From Shewanella oneidensis MR-1 (lineage in GTDB: Bacteria; Pseudomonadota; Gammaproteobacteria; Enterobacterales; Shewanellaceae): a stretch of DNA of 64,000 bases. The stretch is from the NCBI RefSeq assembly GCF_000146165.2, contig NC_004347.2:1364001-1428000 (forward strand), in the 5' to 3' direction. The translations under genes were made by a program, and so were the position numbers. Shown piece after piece: positions 40,010 through 50,253 of this stretch (within the stretch, counting starts at the first letter, position 1; each line of letters begins with the position of its first letter). The notes below the pieces were generated by a model. That model saw only the letters and a program-made list of their open reading frames with translations, ran no database searches and was not told the DNA's origin.

Positions 40010-40927
40010 ATGGCAGCCTATTTTTCCATTATTTTAGTGCTAGTCACCCTGATTTCAGGGCTGATCTGGTTAGTCGATGTGCTGGTATTTGCGCCTAAAC
40101 GCGCTGCCCGTCTGCTTTTGGCTAAGGAGTCAAACGCGAGTTTAACCGAGGAAGCAGAGTATAGCATCATGCGTGAGTCGACCATTGTCGAAACTGCGCA
40201 CTCCATCTTTCCTGTGATTGCCTTTGTGCTCATCCTGCGTTCGTTTATTTATGAACCATTCCAAATCCCATCAGGTTCTATGATGCCAACCCTGTTAGTG
40301 GGCGATTTTATTTTGGTGGAAAAGTTTAGTTATGGTCTAAAAGATCCCGTTTGGCGCACAAAACTGATTGAAACGGGCGAGCCAAAACGGGGTGATGTGA
40401 TTGTCTTTAAATACCCTGAGAATCCTCAGATTGACTATATCAAGCGTGTGGTGGGCTTACCGGGTGATAGGATTATCTACCGCAACAAGCAGTTAATGAT
40501 CCAGAAAGCCTGTGGCGTAGAGCAAACCCAGTGCCCAGAGCCAGAACTCGTGGCGCGCACTGAAGTGAGTCGTGGTGATTTCAGCCAAGATGGTGTGCCT
40601 TTACTCCGCTATAAAGAACAGCTCGGTGAAGTGGCTCACGATATTTTAATCAACCCAAGTCGTCCGGATATGCTGGGTTACTTCAAGCGTGATGGCGATT
40701 TACCCGCGGGTGAATTCCTTGTTCCTGAAGGCCATTACTTTGCAATGGGCGACAACCGTGATAACAGTACTGACAGCCGTTTCTGGGGGGTTGTGCCTGA
40801 AGAAAATCTTGTCGGTAAAGCGGTTGCTATCTGGATCAGTTTTGAGTTTGACCGTACTAAAGCCGACTTTCTCCCTACTTGGCTACCGAGCGGTATCCGT
40901 TTTGAACGTGTTGGTGGAATTCACTAG
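40010..40927 (+). CDS. lepB: Signal peptidase I
   Basis: LepB removes signal peptides at the periplasmic face of the inner membrane. The 305-residue protein has an N-terminal helix ([20 protein letters not shown]), a second helix at about 66-80, the nucleophile Ser90 in [12 protein letters not shown] and the general base Lys145 in [12 protein letters not shown], with a C-terminal [14 protein letters not shown] box. rnc follows two bases after its stop codon. Confidence 0.98.
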   Translation: MAAYFSIILVLVTLISGLIWLVDVLVFAPKRAARLLLAKESNASLTEEAEYSIMRESTIVETAHSIFPVIAFVLILRSFIYEPFQIPSGSMMPTLLVGDFILVEKFSYGLKDPVWRTKLIETGEPKRGDVIVFKYPENPQIDYIKRVVGLPGDRIIYRNKQLMIQKACGVEQTQCPEPELVARTEVSRGDFSQDGVPLLRYKEQLGEVAHDILINPSRPDMLGYFKRDGDLPAGEFLVPEGHYFAMGDNRDNSTDSRFWGVVPEENLVGKAVAIWISFEFDRTKADFLPTWLPSGIRFERVGGIH

Positions 40928-40928
40928 T

Positions 40929-41609
40929 ATGGAACCGATTAAAAATTTGCCTCGTCTGTGTCGTACGTTGGGGTATGAGTTCAAGAATCTTGACCTTCTA
41001 ACCCAAGCGTTGACCCATAGAAGTGCGGCAAATAAGCACAATGAACGTTTAGAGTTTTTAGGCGATTCAATTTTATCGATTGTGATTTCAGACGCCTTAT
41101 ATCATCAGTTTCCTAAGGCGACTGAGGGTGATTTGAGCCGGATGCGCGCCACCTTAGTACGCGGTGATACGCTCACCTTGATTGCTCAAGCATTTAAGCT
41201 CGGGGATTATTTATTTTTAGGCCCTGGCGAGTTAAAGAGTGGTGGTTTTAGGCGCGAGTCGATTCTGGCCGATGCGGTCGAGGCGATTATCGGGGCAATT
41301 TACTTAGATTCCGACCTCGAAGTGTGCCGTCAGTTGTTGCTTAATTGGTACGCCGAGCGTTTGGCTGAGATCCAACCCGGTATTAATCAAAAAGACGCTA
41401 AAACCTTACTGCAAGAATATTTACAAGGGTTAAAGAAGCCGCTACCCGATTACCAAGTAATCAATATAGAAGGCGATGCCCACGATCAAACATTCACTGT
41501 TGAATGTCGTATAGATGACTTGAGCCAAAGCGTGATAGGTGTAGCGAGTTCGCGCCGCAAAGCCGAGCAAATTGCCGCCGCTCAAGTATTGGAGTTACTG
41601 AAGAAATGA
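40929..41609 (+). CDS. rnc: Ribonuclease III
   Basis: RNase III cleaves double-stranded RNA, including rRNA precursors. From the ATG at 40929 ([15 protein letters not shown]) the protein has 226 residues, with the signature [16 protein letters not shown] and a C-terminal double-stranded RNA-binding domain ([20 protein letters not shown]). The same frame is open 240 bases upstream into lepB but that part has no ribosome site and is not family sequence. Its stop overlaps the era start by four bases. Confidence 0.98.
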   Translation: MEPIKNLPRLCRTLGYEFKNLDLLTQALTHRSAANKHNERLEFLGDSILSIVISDALYHQFPKATEGDLSRMRATLVRGDTLTLIAQAFKLGDYLFLGPGELKSGGFRRESILADAVEAIIGAIYLDSDLEVCRQLLLNWYAERLAEIQPGINQKDAKTLLQEYLQGLKKPLPDYQVINIEGDAHDQTFTVECRIDDLSQSVIGVASSRRKAEQIAAAQVLELLKK

Positions 41610-42625
41610 CCAAAAAAACAGACTTGCCAGCAGTCGATGCCGCCAATGCGAGCAATGAGCCGAGCTTAGATGAATTACTGGCAAGGATGAATGCTGCGAG
41701 CGCTGCGGCGCCGTCAGTGCACTATGATGTAACCTACTGTGGCATGGTGGCCATTATTGGGCGCCCAAACGTAGGTAAATCGACATTGCTTAACCGTTTG
41801 CTCGGGCAAAAGATCAGTATTACCTCGAAAAAGCCGCAAACGACTCGTCATCGCATCATGGGCATTCATACCGATGGCCCACGTCAGATCGTGTTTATCG
41901 ATACACCGGGCCTACATATCGAAGAGCAGCGTGCGATTAACCGTTTAATGAACCGTGCCGCGGCAAGCTCTTTAGCCGATGTGTCTATGGTAATTTTTGT
42001 GGTCGATGGTATGACTTGGACCGCCGATGATGAGATGGTGTTAAGCAAATTACGCCGCGGCGGTGAAGAGCGTAAAACCGTTTTAGCCATCAATAAAGTT
42101 GATAATATCAAAGATAAAGAAGCGCTTTTCCCTTATTTGGAAGACGTCGCTAAGAAGTATCCTTTCGATGAAATCCTGCCGATTTCAGCCAGTAAGGGCA
42201 CCAATGTTAAGCGGATTTTAGAGTTGGCGGCGCAGTCTTTACCTGAAAATCCTTTCTTCTTTCCTGAAGACTATGTCACCGACCGTTCACAGCGTTTTAT
42301 GGCCTCTGAAATCGTGCGTGAGAAACTGATGCGCTTTTTAGGCGATGAATTGCCTTACGATGCCACGGTTGAAATCGAGCAATTTAAGATGATGGAAAAT
42401 GGCGTTTACCAAATTAACGCCCTGATCCTCGTTGAGCGCGAAGGTCAAAAGCGGATGGTGATTGGTAGCAAAGGTGAGCGTATTCGTACCATTGCGACTC
42501 AAGCCCGCCTCGATATGGAAACCTTGTTTGATAACAAGGTGTTCCTCGAAGTGTGGGTTAAGGTCAAATCCGGTTGGGCCGATGATGAACGTGCCCTGCG
42601 AAGCCTAGGTTATGGTGACGATTAA
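41606..42625 (+). CDS. era: GTPase Era with N-terminal extension
   Basis: Era binds the 3' end of 16S rRNA and supports 30S assembly. The G1 motif GRPNVGKST is at residues 52-60, about 35-40 residues further in than in the 301-residue E. coli protein. The G3 motif DTPGL, G4 NKVD and the KH domain ([20 protein letters not shown]) are normal. The extra N-terminus is low-complexity, rich in Ala, Asp and Ser. The start is fixed by the four-base overlap with rnc. Confidence 0.96.
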   Translation: MTKKTDLPAVDAANASNEPSLDELLARMNAASAAAPSVHYDVTYCGMVAIIGRPNVGKSTLLNRLLGQKISITSKKPQTTRHRIMGIHTDGPRQIVFIDTPGLHIEEQRAINRLMNRAAASSLADVSMVIFVVDGMTWTADDEMVLSKLRRGGEERKTVLAINKVDNIKDKEALFPYLEDVAKKYPFDEILPISASKGTNVKRILELAAQSLPENPFFFPEDYVTDRSQRFMASEIVREKLMRFLGDELPYDATVEIEQFKMMENGVYQINALILVEREGQKRMVIGSKGERIRTIATQARLDMETLFDNKVFLEVWVKVKSGWADDERALRSLGYGDD

Positions 42626-42679
42626 TCGTCACTCATAGAGCGATAGGCCAAGCCTCATCATGAACGAGCGCGTAGAACG

Positions 42680-43381
42680 ATGAAACGGGGTTATGTTTTA
42701 CACCATCGCCCCTATCGGGAGTCTAGCGCGCTGGTCAATCTCTTGGTCGACGGTATTGGGCGTGTCGATGCCGTCGCGCGAGTAGGGAGCGGTAAACGCT
42801 CCATCAAAAGTATCCTCCAACCCTTTCAGCCGCTGATTTTTGAATTTAGCGGTAAATCTGAACTCAAGAACATCAGCCAAATTGAAGCGGCGGCTCCAGC
42901 CGTGCCTTTATCGGGTTATAGCCTGTATGCGGGCATGTATATTAATGAGTTGCTGATGCGCACCTTGTCAGTTCAGCATAATGCTGAGGCGTTATTCTTT
43001 ATCTATCATCAAGCTTTAGTGGGGTTAGCGGCACAGTTTTGCGAGTCGAAACTGCGTTATCTTGAATTAGCATTGCTGCGTGAATTAGGTGCTATGCCAT
43101 CCCTTATCCGTGATACTCAAGGCGAACCGCTGATCCCTGAGCATTGCTATCAACTCGTGCCAGAACTTGGCTTTCAATTTGTGCTAAACAGCCGAGCAAA
43201 GCACACCTATCAAGGGGCGATGTTAACCGCACTTAACGATAATCAATTGTTGCAAGAGCAGTTTTTAGAGGCCAAACGATTGATGCGTTCGATGTTGCAA
43301 CCTCTGCTCGGTAATAAGCCACTGGTGAGTCGACAATTGTTTATTCAGGCAGCAGCTTCAAAGGTAGATGGGAATAATTAG
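42680..43381 (+). CDS. recO: DNA repair protein RecO
   Basis: RecO loads RecA with RecF and RecR at single-strand gaps. The 233-residue protein has an N-terminal OB fold (GYVLHHRPYRESSALVNLLV) and a helical C-terminal part; the family's zinc cysteines are not evident, as in other gamma-proteobacteria. It lies between era and pdxJ, the standard order. Confidence 0.93.
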   Translation: MKRGYVLHHRPYRESSALVNLLVDGIGRVDAVARVGSGKRSIKSILQPFQPLIFEFSGKSELKNISQIEAAAPAVPLSGYSLYAGMYINELLMRTLSVQHNAEALFFIYHQALVGLAAQFCESKLRYLELALLRELGAMPSLIRDTQGEPLIPEHCYQLVPELGFQFVLNSRAKHTYQGAMLTALNDNQLLQEQFLEAKRLMRSMLQPLLGNKPLVSRQLFIQAAASKVDGNN

Positions 43382-43465
43382 TCTTAGCTCCTGTTTTTTA
43401 GTGTCTGCCCCAGTACAATAGGGCGCGATATCATTTTAGCCTTACCAAAAATAAAGGAGTTCCCG

Positions 43466-44203
43466 ATGAGCCGTATCTTATTGGGTGTAAATATCGATCA
43501 TATTGCGACCCTACGTCAGGCTCGCGGAACCAGTTATCCTGATCCTGTCCACGCTGCGGCCGTTGCCGAACATGCAGGCGCTGACGGTATCACCATTCAT
43601 TTGCGGGAAGATAGACGTCATATCATTGACCGCGATGTGTATTTGTTGGCAAAAACCTTAAAAACGCGGATGAACTTCGAGTGTGCAGTGACTGAAGAAA
43701 TGCTCAATATCGCCTGCGAAGTGAAACCCACTTACGTTTGCTTAGTGCCTGAAAAGCGCCAAGAAGTGACCACAGAAGGCGGCTTAGATGTGGCTGGTCA
43801 ATTAGATAAAATCACTGCCGCTGTTAGCCGTTTAGCTGCCAATGGTATTCAAGTCTCACTGTTTATCGATGCAGATAAAACCCAAATCGATGCAGCGGTT
43901 GCTTCTGGTGCCCCTCTTATCGAAATCCATACGGGTTGCTATGCCGATGCCAAAACGGCAGATGAAGAAGCTAAAGAGCTTGAGCGTATTCGTGAAATGG
44001 CAAAATATGCCCACGGCAAGGGACTGATTGTTAACGCTGGTCATGGACTGCATTATCACAATGTGAAGCCGATTGCGGCTATCCCTGAGCTGTATGAACT
44101 CAATATTGGCCATGCCATTGTGGCCCGCGCCGCGATTGATGGCCTTGCAACAGCGGTGAAAGATATGAAGACGCTGATGTTAGAAGGTCGTCGGGGCGAA
44201 TAA
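43466..44203 (+). CDS. pdxJ: Pyridoxine 5'-phosphate synthase
   Basis: PdxJ condenses deoxyxylulose 5-phosphate with aminoacetone phosphate to make pyridoxine 5'-phosphate. The 245-residue protein starts with the family sequence [20 protein letters not shown] and contains [16 protein letters not shown] and [16 protein letters not shown] precedes the ATG. It overlaps acpS by one base. Confidence 0.97.
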   Translation: MSRILLGVNIDHIATLRQARGTSYPDPVHAAAVAEHAGADGITIHLREDRRHIIDRDVYLLAKTLKTRMNFECAVTEEMLNIACEVKPTYVCLVPEKRQEVTTEGGLDVAGQLDKITAAVSRLAANGIQVSLFIDADKTQIDAAVASGAPLIEIHTGCYADAKTADEEAKELERIREMAKYAHGKGLIVNAGHGLHYHNVKPIAAIPELYELNIGHAIVARAAIDGLATAVKDMKTLMLEGRRGE

Positions 44204-44586
44204 TGGCGATCGTGGGACTGGGCACAGACATTGTTGAAATCGAGCGTATATCGGCTCATGTGGCCCGTTCTGGCGATAAGTTAGCCAAACGCGTGTTGAC
44301 AGAGGCTGAGTTTGAAATCTATCAACAACATAGCCAACCCAGTCGCTATTTGGCCAAACGCTTTGCTGCAAAAGAGGCCGCAGCAAAAGCGTTAGGTACG
44401 GGCATTGGCCGTGGGGTGTCATTTCAGCATATTCATATTGGAAACACGCCAGATGGCGCGCCGACTATCGATTTTACTGAAGGCGCGCAGCAGCGCTTGA
44501 CTTTGCTCAATGGTGTCGTTGGGCACATTTCAATTGCGGATGAAAAATCCTATGCTATCGCGACGGTGATCCTCGAGTCGCGCTAA
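44203..44586 (+). CDS. acpS: Holo-[acyl-carrier-protein] synthase
   Basis: AcpS transfers phosphopantetheine from CoA to acyl carrier protein. The 127-residue protein has the two signatures GLGTDIVEIERI and FAAKEAAAKALGTG, with the Mg-binding Asp and Glu. It is the last gene of the rnc-era-recO-pdxJ-acpS run and is followed by a terminator. Confidence 0.97.
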   Translation: MAIVGLGTDIVEIERISAHVARSGDKLAKRVLTEAEFEIYQQHSQPSRYLAKRFAAKEAAAKALGTGIGRGVSFQHIHIGNTPDGAPTIDFTEGAQQRLTLLNGVVGHISIADEKSYAIATVILESR

Positions 44587-44605
44587 TAGTTTATCTTTGA
44601 TGATG

Positions 44606-44629
44606 AAGGGAGCGTAACGCTCCCTTTTT
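44606..44629 (+). terminator. Intrinsic terminator after acpS
   Basis: AAGGGAGCG (44606-44614), loop TAA, and CGCTCCCTT (44618-44626) followed by TTT form a compact hairpin 20 bases after the acpS stop. Confidence 0.85.
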
Positions 44630-44756
44630 GCTGTCTTGCGTTCGATTGCAATATTTTCATTACTTTTGCTGTTCAGTCGACTTTTTTTGGGCTAGTTTAT
44701 GCGCTAAGCGTCATGTTTGGCGCAAATTTGCAGGGACTGAGTAAAAGGAGCCCAAG

Positions 44757-45284
44757 ATGAAATCCGCCGTAGAGCAGTTATCAACCTATAAAAGTGTGCA
44801 TTTAAATCCGCGCAATATTCAAACTCATTTCATTGGTATTCCATTGATTATTTGGTCGGCATTTTTATTGTTTGCGACGATCCGAATTCCCCTTGGCGAT
44901 GCTGATAATGTTAACCTTGGCATGATATTAGCCATTGGCATAATGCTTTATTATCTGCGATTGCATGCTAAGTTGGCGTTGGGGCTTGCACTCTTTTTAG
45001 CGCCCGTCATCTATACCACTGAGCTAGTTGCTCATTCCGAAAATGCTTTTGGGTTGGCGATAACCGTATTTATTGTGGGGTGGATTTTTCAGCTGATTGG
45101 CCATCGATACGAGAAGGCGAAGCCCGCCTTTGTGGATGATTTAAATCAACTGTTAATTGGTCCCTTTTTCTTAATGGCTGAAGTGTATTTTATGTTGGGA
45201 TTAGAGAAGCAGCTCAATGCTGAAATTACGCCCATCGCGATTGAAAAGCGCCGCGCGCTCGAAGCGCATTTAAAAACTAAATAA
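44757..45284 (+). CDS. Mpo1-like (DUF962) membrane protein
   Basis: The 175-residue protein matches the Mpo1/DUF962 family: NPRNIQTHFIGIPLIIW at the N-terminus, four to five membrane helices, and QLIGHRYEKAKPAFVDD with conserved His and Glu. Yeast Mpo1 is an iron-dependent dioxygenase that shortens 2-hydroxy fatty acids; the bacterial role is not established. AAAAGGAG precedes the ATG. It stands alone between acpS and the convergent corB-type gene. Confidence 0.85.
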   Translation: MKSAVEQLSTYKSVHLNPRNIQTHFIGIPLIIWSAFLLFATIRIPLGDADNVNLGMILAIGIMLYYLRLHAKLALGLALFLAPVIYTTELVAHSENAFGLAITVFIVGWIFQLIGHRYEKAKPAFVDDLNQLLIGPFFLMAEVYFMLGLEKQLNAEITPIAIEKRRALEAHLKTK

Positions 45285-45351
45285 CCTCTTGGGGGAGAGG
45301 ATATCGGTTGAATGCCATTGGGGTTCAGCCGATTTTTTATATGTAGGAAAG

Positions 45352-46623
45352 TTAGTGTGGTGATTGATAATGCTGCGGGATAATGCGCACGGTTTTGACC
45401 ATATTATCTGCTACTTCAATTACCTCGAGTGGGTAACCAGCAAGGCGTAGGCTGGTATTTTCGGACGGGATATCCTCTAAATATTCCAGAATGAGGCCGT
45501 TAAGGGTTTTAGGGCCATCCGTTGGAAAATCCCATTTCATCTCTTTATTCAAATCACGGATGGTTATACTGGCATTCACTAAATAGCTGCCATCTTGCTG
45601 GACATTGATATCTTCACTTGGCGTTGCCAACATCGAGGTGGTGAAGTCGCCAACAATCTCTTCAAGAATGTCCTCGAGCGTGACGAGCCCTTGAATATCA
45701 CCGTATTCGTCAACCACGAGGCCAATGCGCTCTTTGTTGTGCTGGAAATTGGCTAATTGCACATTCAGCGGCGTACCTTCTGGAATAAAGTAGAGTTCTT
45801 TGACGGCGCGCAGCAATGAAGATTTACTGAACTGCTCTTTTGATTGCAGGCGCAAGGCATCCCGCAAATGAATAAAGCCAACGGCATCGTCAATGGTATC
45901 GCGGTAAACCAGTACGCGAGTGTGCGGACTTTGGATTACTTGGCGATTGATAAATTTAAAGTCATCGTTGACGTTAATCGCGTAGATATCTGAACGTGGC
46001 ACCATGATATCTTCCACGGTGACTTTTTCTAAGTCTAAGATCGATAGCAACATTTCTTGGTGGCGCTGGGGGATCAAGGCACCAGCTTCATGAACGACTG
46101 TGCGAAGTTCTTCCTTGCTTAACGCATCACTGCTACTGATAGATTTTATGCCAACTAAACGCAGTATTCCCGTGGTGATGAAATTGACGCTGGTGACGAC
46201 ATAGGCAAAAATTTTTGATAGCGCAATAAGCAAATAGCTTGATGGAAAAGCGATACGTTCTGGATTTAATGCAGCAATGGTTTTAGGCGTGACCTCGCCA
46301 AAGACGAGCACGACTAATGTAAGCACACCTGATGCAATGGCGACGCCTAAATCGCCCCAAAGGCGCATACCGATAATCGTGGCGATGGACGCGGCGAGGA
46401 TATTGACCAGGTTATTGCCAATCAAAATCAAGCCAATTAAGCGGTCTGGGCGTTCTAACAATTTAAGGGCTCGAATGGCACCTTTATGGCCGTTTGAGGC
46501 GAGATGCCTTAATCGATAGCGATTAAGGGTCATCATGGCGGTTTCAGAACCTGAAAAGTAGGCAGAAAAAAGGATAAGCACCAGTAAGAAGATGAGGAGT
46601 GCGCTTGTCGATATAGCGTCCAA
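45352..46623 (-). CDS. CorB/HlyC-CorC family membrane CBS protein (YfjD-like)
   Basis: The 423-residue protein has an N-terminal DUF21/CNNM membrane domain with four helices (about 1-190, including SGSETAMMTLNRYRL), a pair of CBS domains (about 200-320) and a C-terminal CorC_HlyC domain. Relatives help Mg2+ or Co2+ efflux. The start is a TTG at 46623 with TTGGAG upstream. Together with ypjD and ffh it forms the cluster known from E. coli (ffh-ypjD-yfjD), here with ffh divergent. Confidence 0.92.
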   Translation of the reverse strand: MDAISTSALLIFLLVLILFSAYFSGSETAMMTLNRYRLRHLASNGHKGAIRALKLLERPDRLIGLILIGNNLVNILAASIATIIGMRLWGDLGVAIASGVLTLVVLVFGEVTPKTIAALNPERIAFPSSYLLIALSKIFAYVVTSVNFITTGILRLVGIKSISSSDALSKEELRTVVHEAGALIPQRHQEMLLSILDLEKVTVEDIMVPRSDIYAINVNDDFKFINRQVIQSPHTRVLVYRDTIDDAVGFIHLRDALRLQSKEQFSKSSLLRAVKELYFIPEGTPLNVQLANFQHNKERIGLVVDEYGDIQGLVTLEDILEEIVGDFTTSMLATPSEDINVQQDGSYLVNASITIRDLNKEMKWDFPTDGPKTLNGLILEYLEDIPSENTSLRLAGYPLEVIEVADNMVKTVRIIPQHYQSPH

Positions 46624-46724
46624 AAATAGGCTCCAACTAGGCCAAAGTGTTTAAGTTGATACCGAGAAATAAACGGAGTGTCAAGCCAGCTTAGAGATTA
46701 ACCCCCTAAGCTGACTTGAAATTA

Positions 46725-47513
46725 TTAACTAAGAATTAACTCTTTGACAATGCGAGCACCAAAATAAGCTAAGGATAACAAGGTTGCGCCCGTTAAGGTG
46801 TAAATGACTGCGGTACGGATTTTACAGCCAACCCAATATTGCTGCCATAGCATAGCGATATACACAAACCAAGCGATGATCGACAAAATTGCCTTATGGC
46901 CTTTGCCATCGGCAAACATATCATCGAGGAAGATAAAGCCAGTGGCGAGGGATAAACTCAGTAAAATGACCCCAATAATCACCAAATGATACAGCTGCTT
47001 TTCCACTGTCATCAGCGGCGGAATGCTAGGGCTTAACATCAATTGTTTCTTTTTGAGCTTGTTTTGGATCATCGCTAATTGGATAGCGTATAGTGCGGCG
47101 ATCATTAATGCACTGTAAGCCATAAGTGATAGCACAACGTGGGCTAAGACTTCAGGATACAGCTCAAAATGGATGATAAATTTAGGCGGGAGTAACCATA
47201 GCAATGCCACCGATAACACCGAGCAGGCATAAACCACGGGCACAACCACTATCACCTTCAACCTAAACATCATCACAGTAAAGGTAAAGGCGATGATCCA
47301 GTTCACTAAGGATATCACGTTGGTCAGGCTAAAATTTTGTCCATCAGTCGTAAATATCGCCTGTGAGAGGGCGGCAGCGTGCAGAACCACCGCAATCGCT
47401 GCGATACCTGCAACGGCTTTACGATTAGGACCTTGAGGATGGAAGAGCCGGCTTGTCACTAATACCAATGCAATGCAATAAAAAAACATGGCTGAGGCAG
47501 AAAAAATGACCAT
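46725..47513 (-). CDS. ypjD: CcsA-like inner-membrane protein YpjD
   Basis: The 262-residue product is a polytopic protein of about eight helices of the cytochrome c assembly (CcsA/CcmC-like) family, with the tryptophan-containing segment IIAWFVYIAMLWQQYWVG near the C-terminus. It is usually next to ffh; an involvement in Mg2+ homeostasis together with CorB has been suggested, but its function is not settled. It diverges from ffh and precedes the corB-type gene by about 100 bases. Confidence 0.9.
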   Translation of the reverse strand: MVIFSASAMFFYCIALVLVTSRLFHPQGPNRKAVAGIAAIAVVLHAAALSQAIFTTDGQNFSLTNVISLVNWIIAFTFTVMMFRLKVIVVVPVVYACSVLSVALLWLLPPKFIIHFELYPEVLAHVVLSLMAYSALMIAALYAIQLAMIQNKLKKKQLMLSPSIPPLMTVEKQLYHLVIIGVILLSLSLATGFIFLDDMFADGKGHKAILSIIAWFVYIAMLWQQYWVGCKIRTAVIYTLTGATLLSLAYFGARIVKELILS

Positions 47514-47846
47514 GGGTAATTAACCTATTCGTGTTGTTAAAGGTGCCTTTATCCCCAAGCGACCTAAAGCGCGTATCTTCATGTTGTTTGGGTTTTAACT
47601 TGGCATACAGATCAATATTTTGCCTAGAATAGCATGAGCCATCGGCAAATGGGCAGTGACATAAGTTGCAAAATTTAGCAGATTCTTATTGTTAGGCGTA
47701 AATAGTCACAGTCAAATCGCAAAATATGCGTAAAAGCAGATTAAATGCTTAAGTTAACGCAACTGGGGCGTAGCAGTAGCATAATGCGCCCGCATGGTTA
47801 TAATACTGCCCATTAATCGAGATCCTTAAAGGTATAGAGCAGGACG
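47514..47846. promoter_or_regulatory. Divergent promoter region between ypjD and ffh
   Basis: This 333-base spacer has a good -10 box, TATAAT at 47799-47804, 43 bases before the ffh ATG; the -35 region is poor. GGTATAGAG near 47831 may serve as the ribosome site. I see no RNA gene; the signal recognition particle RNA is not encoded here. Confidence 0.5.
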
Positions 47847-49220
47847 ATGTTTGAGAATCTAACCGACAGACTGTCACGCACGCTGAAAAACATCAGCGGC
47901 CGTGGTCGCTTAACCGAAGAAAACGTTAAGGAAACCCTGCGCGAAGTGCGTATGGCGCTGCTGGAGGCCGATGTTGCCCTGCCTGTGGTGCGTGAATTCG
48001 TTAACAATGTAAAAGAACGTGCCGTTGGCCAAGAAGTGGCGAAAAGCTTAAGCCCTGGCCAAGCCTTTATTAAGATTGTTCAAAGTGAACTTGAAAAATC
48101 CATGGGCGAGGCGAACCAAGCCTTGGATTTAGCTACTCAGCCACCTGCAGTGGTGATGATGGCTGGCTTACAAGGTGCGGGTAAAACCACCAGTGTTGCC
48201 AAATTGGGTAAACTACTGCGTACGCGCCACAAAAAATCGGTGTTAGTGGTCAGTGCCGACGTATATCGTCCTGCGGCTATCAAACAGCTTGAAACCTTAG
48301 CGACCGAAGTTGATGTGGAATTCTTCCCATCCGATGTCAGCCAAAAGCCCATTGATATCGCTAAGGCTGCAATTGCTCACGCTAAACTCAAATTTATCGA
48401 TGTGGTGATCCTCGATACCGCGGGTCGTTTGCACGTCGATGAAGCCATGATGGATGAAATCAAGGCCTTGCACGCGGCGCTCAAGCCTATCGAAACCTTG
48501 TTCGTGGTTGATGCTATGACAGGTCAAGATGCGGCGAACACGGCTAAGGCATTTAATGAAGCCTTACCATTGACGGGGGTGATTTTAACTAAGGTTGATG
48601 GTGATGCCCGCGGCGGTGCTGCACTATCGATTCGCCACATTACAGGCAAGCCAATTAAATTCCTCGGTGTGGGTGAAAAGACCGATGCCTTAGAACCTTT
48701 CCATCCTGACCGTATCGCCTCACGCATATTGGGTATGGGTGACGTGCTCTCACTTATTGAAGAAGTGGAGCGCGGTGTCGATAAAGAAAAGGCGATGAAG
48801 CTCGCTTCCAAAGTGAAGCAGGGCGGCAGTTTCGATCTCGAAGACTTCCGTGAACAGCTGCAACAAATGAAAAACATGGGCGGCATGATGAGCATGATTG
48901 AAAAGCTGCCCGGTGTTGGCCAGTTGCCTCCGGATGCCCTAGCGCAAATACAAGATGGCAAAATGACTCGGCAAATGGAGGCGATCATCAACTCGATGAC
49001 AGCCAAAGAGCGTAAAAACCCAGATTTAATCAAGGGGTCACGTAAGCGCCGTATTGCTGCTGGTTCGGGGACTGAGATTCAAGATGTAAATCGTTTATTG
49101 AAACAATTTACCCAAATGCAAAAAATGATGAAGAAGATGTCGGCTAAGGGCGGCATGCAAAAGATGATGCGTGGAATGCGCGGCATGATGCCTGGTGGAA
49201 TGAAATTTCCCGGGCGCTAA
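47847..49220 (+). CDS. ffh: Signal recognition particle protein Ffh
   Basis: Ffh binds signal sequences and 4.5S RNA and brings ribosomes to FtsY. The 457-residue protein has the N domain, the G domain (GLQGAGKTTSVAKL, DTAGRLHVD, TKVDGDARGG) and the methionine-rich M domain, whose C-terminal part carries many KMM and MRGM repeats. Length is normal. It precedes the rpsP operon by 218 bases. Confidence 0.98.
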   Translation: MFENLTDRLSRTLKNISGRGRLTEENVKETLREVRMALLEADVALPVVREFVNNVKERAVGQEVAKSLSPGQAFIKIVQSELEKSMGEANQALDLATQPPAVVMMAGLQGAGKTTSVAKLGKLLRTRHKKSVLVVSADVYRPAAIKQLETLATEVDVEFFPSDVSQKPIDIAKAAIAHAKLKFIDVVILDTAGRLHVDEAMMDEIKALHAALKPIETLFVVDAMTGQDAANTAKAFNEALPLTGVILTKVDGDARGGAALSIRHITGKPIKFLGVGEKTDALEPFHPDRIASRILGMGDVLSLIEEVERGVDKEKAMKLASKVKQGGSFDLEDFREQLQQMKNMGGMMSMIEKLPGVGQLPPDALAQIQDGKMTRQMEAIINSMTAKERKNPDLIKGSRKRRIAAGSGTEIQDVNRLLKQFTQMQKMMKKMSAKGGMQKMMRGMRGMMPGGMKFPGR

Positions 49221-49438
49221 TAGCAACGATTTTTATCAAAGTTGATGTCTTATCAGTTGGTTGATTCTATTTGGAACTTTGGGTGCAATCCTTGGTCAGG
49301 TTTAATAATCACCAGATTGGGTTGCATTAGTTGAAAAGTCAGGTAAAATCTTCCGGCTTTCTATCTGGGACTCTTCGCGAACACGGGGTTCCAGTTTTTA
49401 TTTTTGCTTCAAGCAAATCATTAGAGGATTGAAAACGC

Positions 49439-49687
49439 ATGGTTACCATTCGTTTAGCTCGTGGTGGCGCTAAAAAGCGTCCATTTTACAACATCGTTGT
49501 TGCTGACAGCCGTAACGCTCGTGACGGTCGTTTCATTGAGCGTGTTGGTTTCTTCAACCCCTTGGCCCGTGGCCAAGAAGAAACTTTACGTTTAGACCTA
49601 GCTCGCGTTGAGCACTGGGTTGCAAACGGCGCTGCGACAACTGATCGCGTAGCAAAATTGATCAAAGACGCTAAAGCAGCTGCTTAA
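49439..49687 (+). CDS. rpsP: 30S ribosomal protein S16
   Basis: S16 is an early 30S assembly protein. The 82-residue product begins [20 protein letters not shown], the family signature. It is the first gene of the rpsP-rimM-trmD-rplS operon. Confidence 0.99.
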   Translation: MVTIRLARGGAKKRPFYNIVVADSRNARDGRFIERVGFFNPLARGQEETLRLDLARVEHWVANGAATTDRVAKLIKDAKAAA

Positions 49688-49707
49688 TAGCGTTAAGGTA
49701 TAGATTG

Positions 49708-50238
49708 ATGAGCAGTAACCAACAGCCAGTCGTACTGGGGAAATTAGGCTCCTGTCATGGCATTAAAGGTTGGCTGAAAATCACCGCCTATACCGATTCT
49801 GTTGAAGGTATCTTTGACTATTCGCCTTGGCTTATTAAAGAAAATGGCGAATGGCGTGAAGTAAAAGTCATTCAGTGGCGTTACCAAGGCAAGGCCGTTG
49901 TTGCTGAGCTTGAAGGTGTCACCACGCGGGAGCGGGCGCAAATGCTCACCAATTGCGAAATTGGTATCCTGCCACAGCAGATGAATGCATTGCCAGAAGA
50001 CGAGTTCTATTGGCGTGATCTTATCGGTTGTGAAGTGATTAATACTACTGGCTATAACATGGGCATTGTCGATCAAATCGTGGAAACCGGTTCGAACGAT
50101 GTACTGCTTGTTAAAGCCAACGCTAAAGATAGTTTCGGCAAAGTGGAACGTATGGTTCCCTTTGTCCCAGGACAGTTCATCCTAAAGGTGGATGTCCAAG
50201 GTAAACAGATTTTAGTGGATTGGGATCCTGACTTTTAA
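49708..50238 (+). CDS. rimM: 16S rRNA processing protein RimM
   Basis: RimM binds S19 and helps mature the 30S head. The 176-residue protein has the N-terminal RimM domain ([18 protein letters not shown]) and the C-terminal PRC barrel ([14 protein letters not shown]...NDVLLVK). I chose the ATG at 49708; the triplet before it is a TTG in frame. It lies 20 bases after rpsP. Confidence 0.97.
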   Translation: MSSNQQPVVLGKLGSCHGIKGWLKITAYTDSVEGIFDYSPWLIKENGEWREVKVIQWRYQGKAVVAELEGVTTRERAQMLTNCEIGILPQQMNALPEDEFYWRDLIGCEVINTTGYNMGIVDQIVETGSNDVLLVKANAKDSFGKVERMVPFVPGQFILKVDVQGKQILVDWDPDF

Positions 50239-50253
50239 GTCGAGGTACAACAT

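Noticed and set aside
40689..40928. Upstream extension of the rnc frame by 80 codons inside lepB
   Set aside because: It overlaps lepB in another frame, lacks a ribosome site, and does not look like RNase III. The ATG at 40929 gives the standard start and length.
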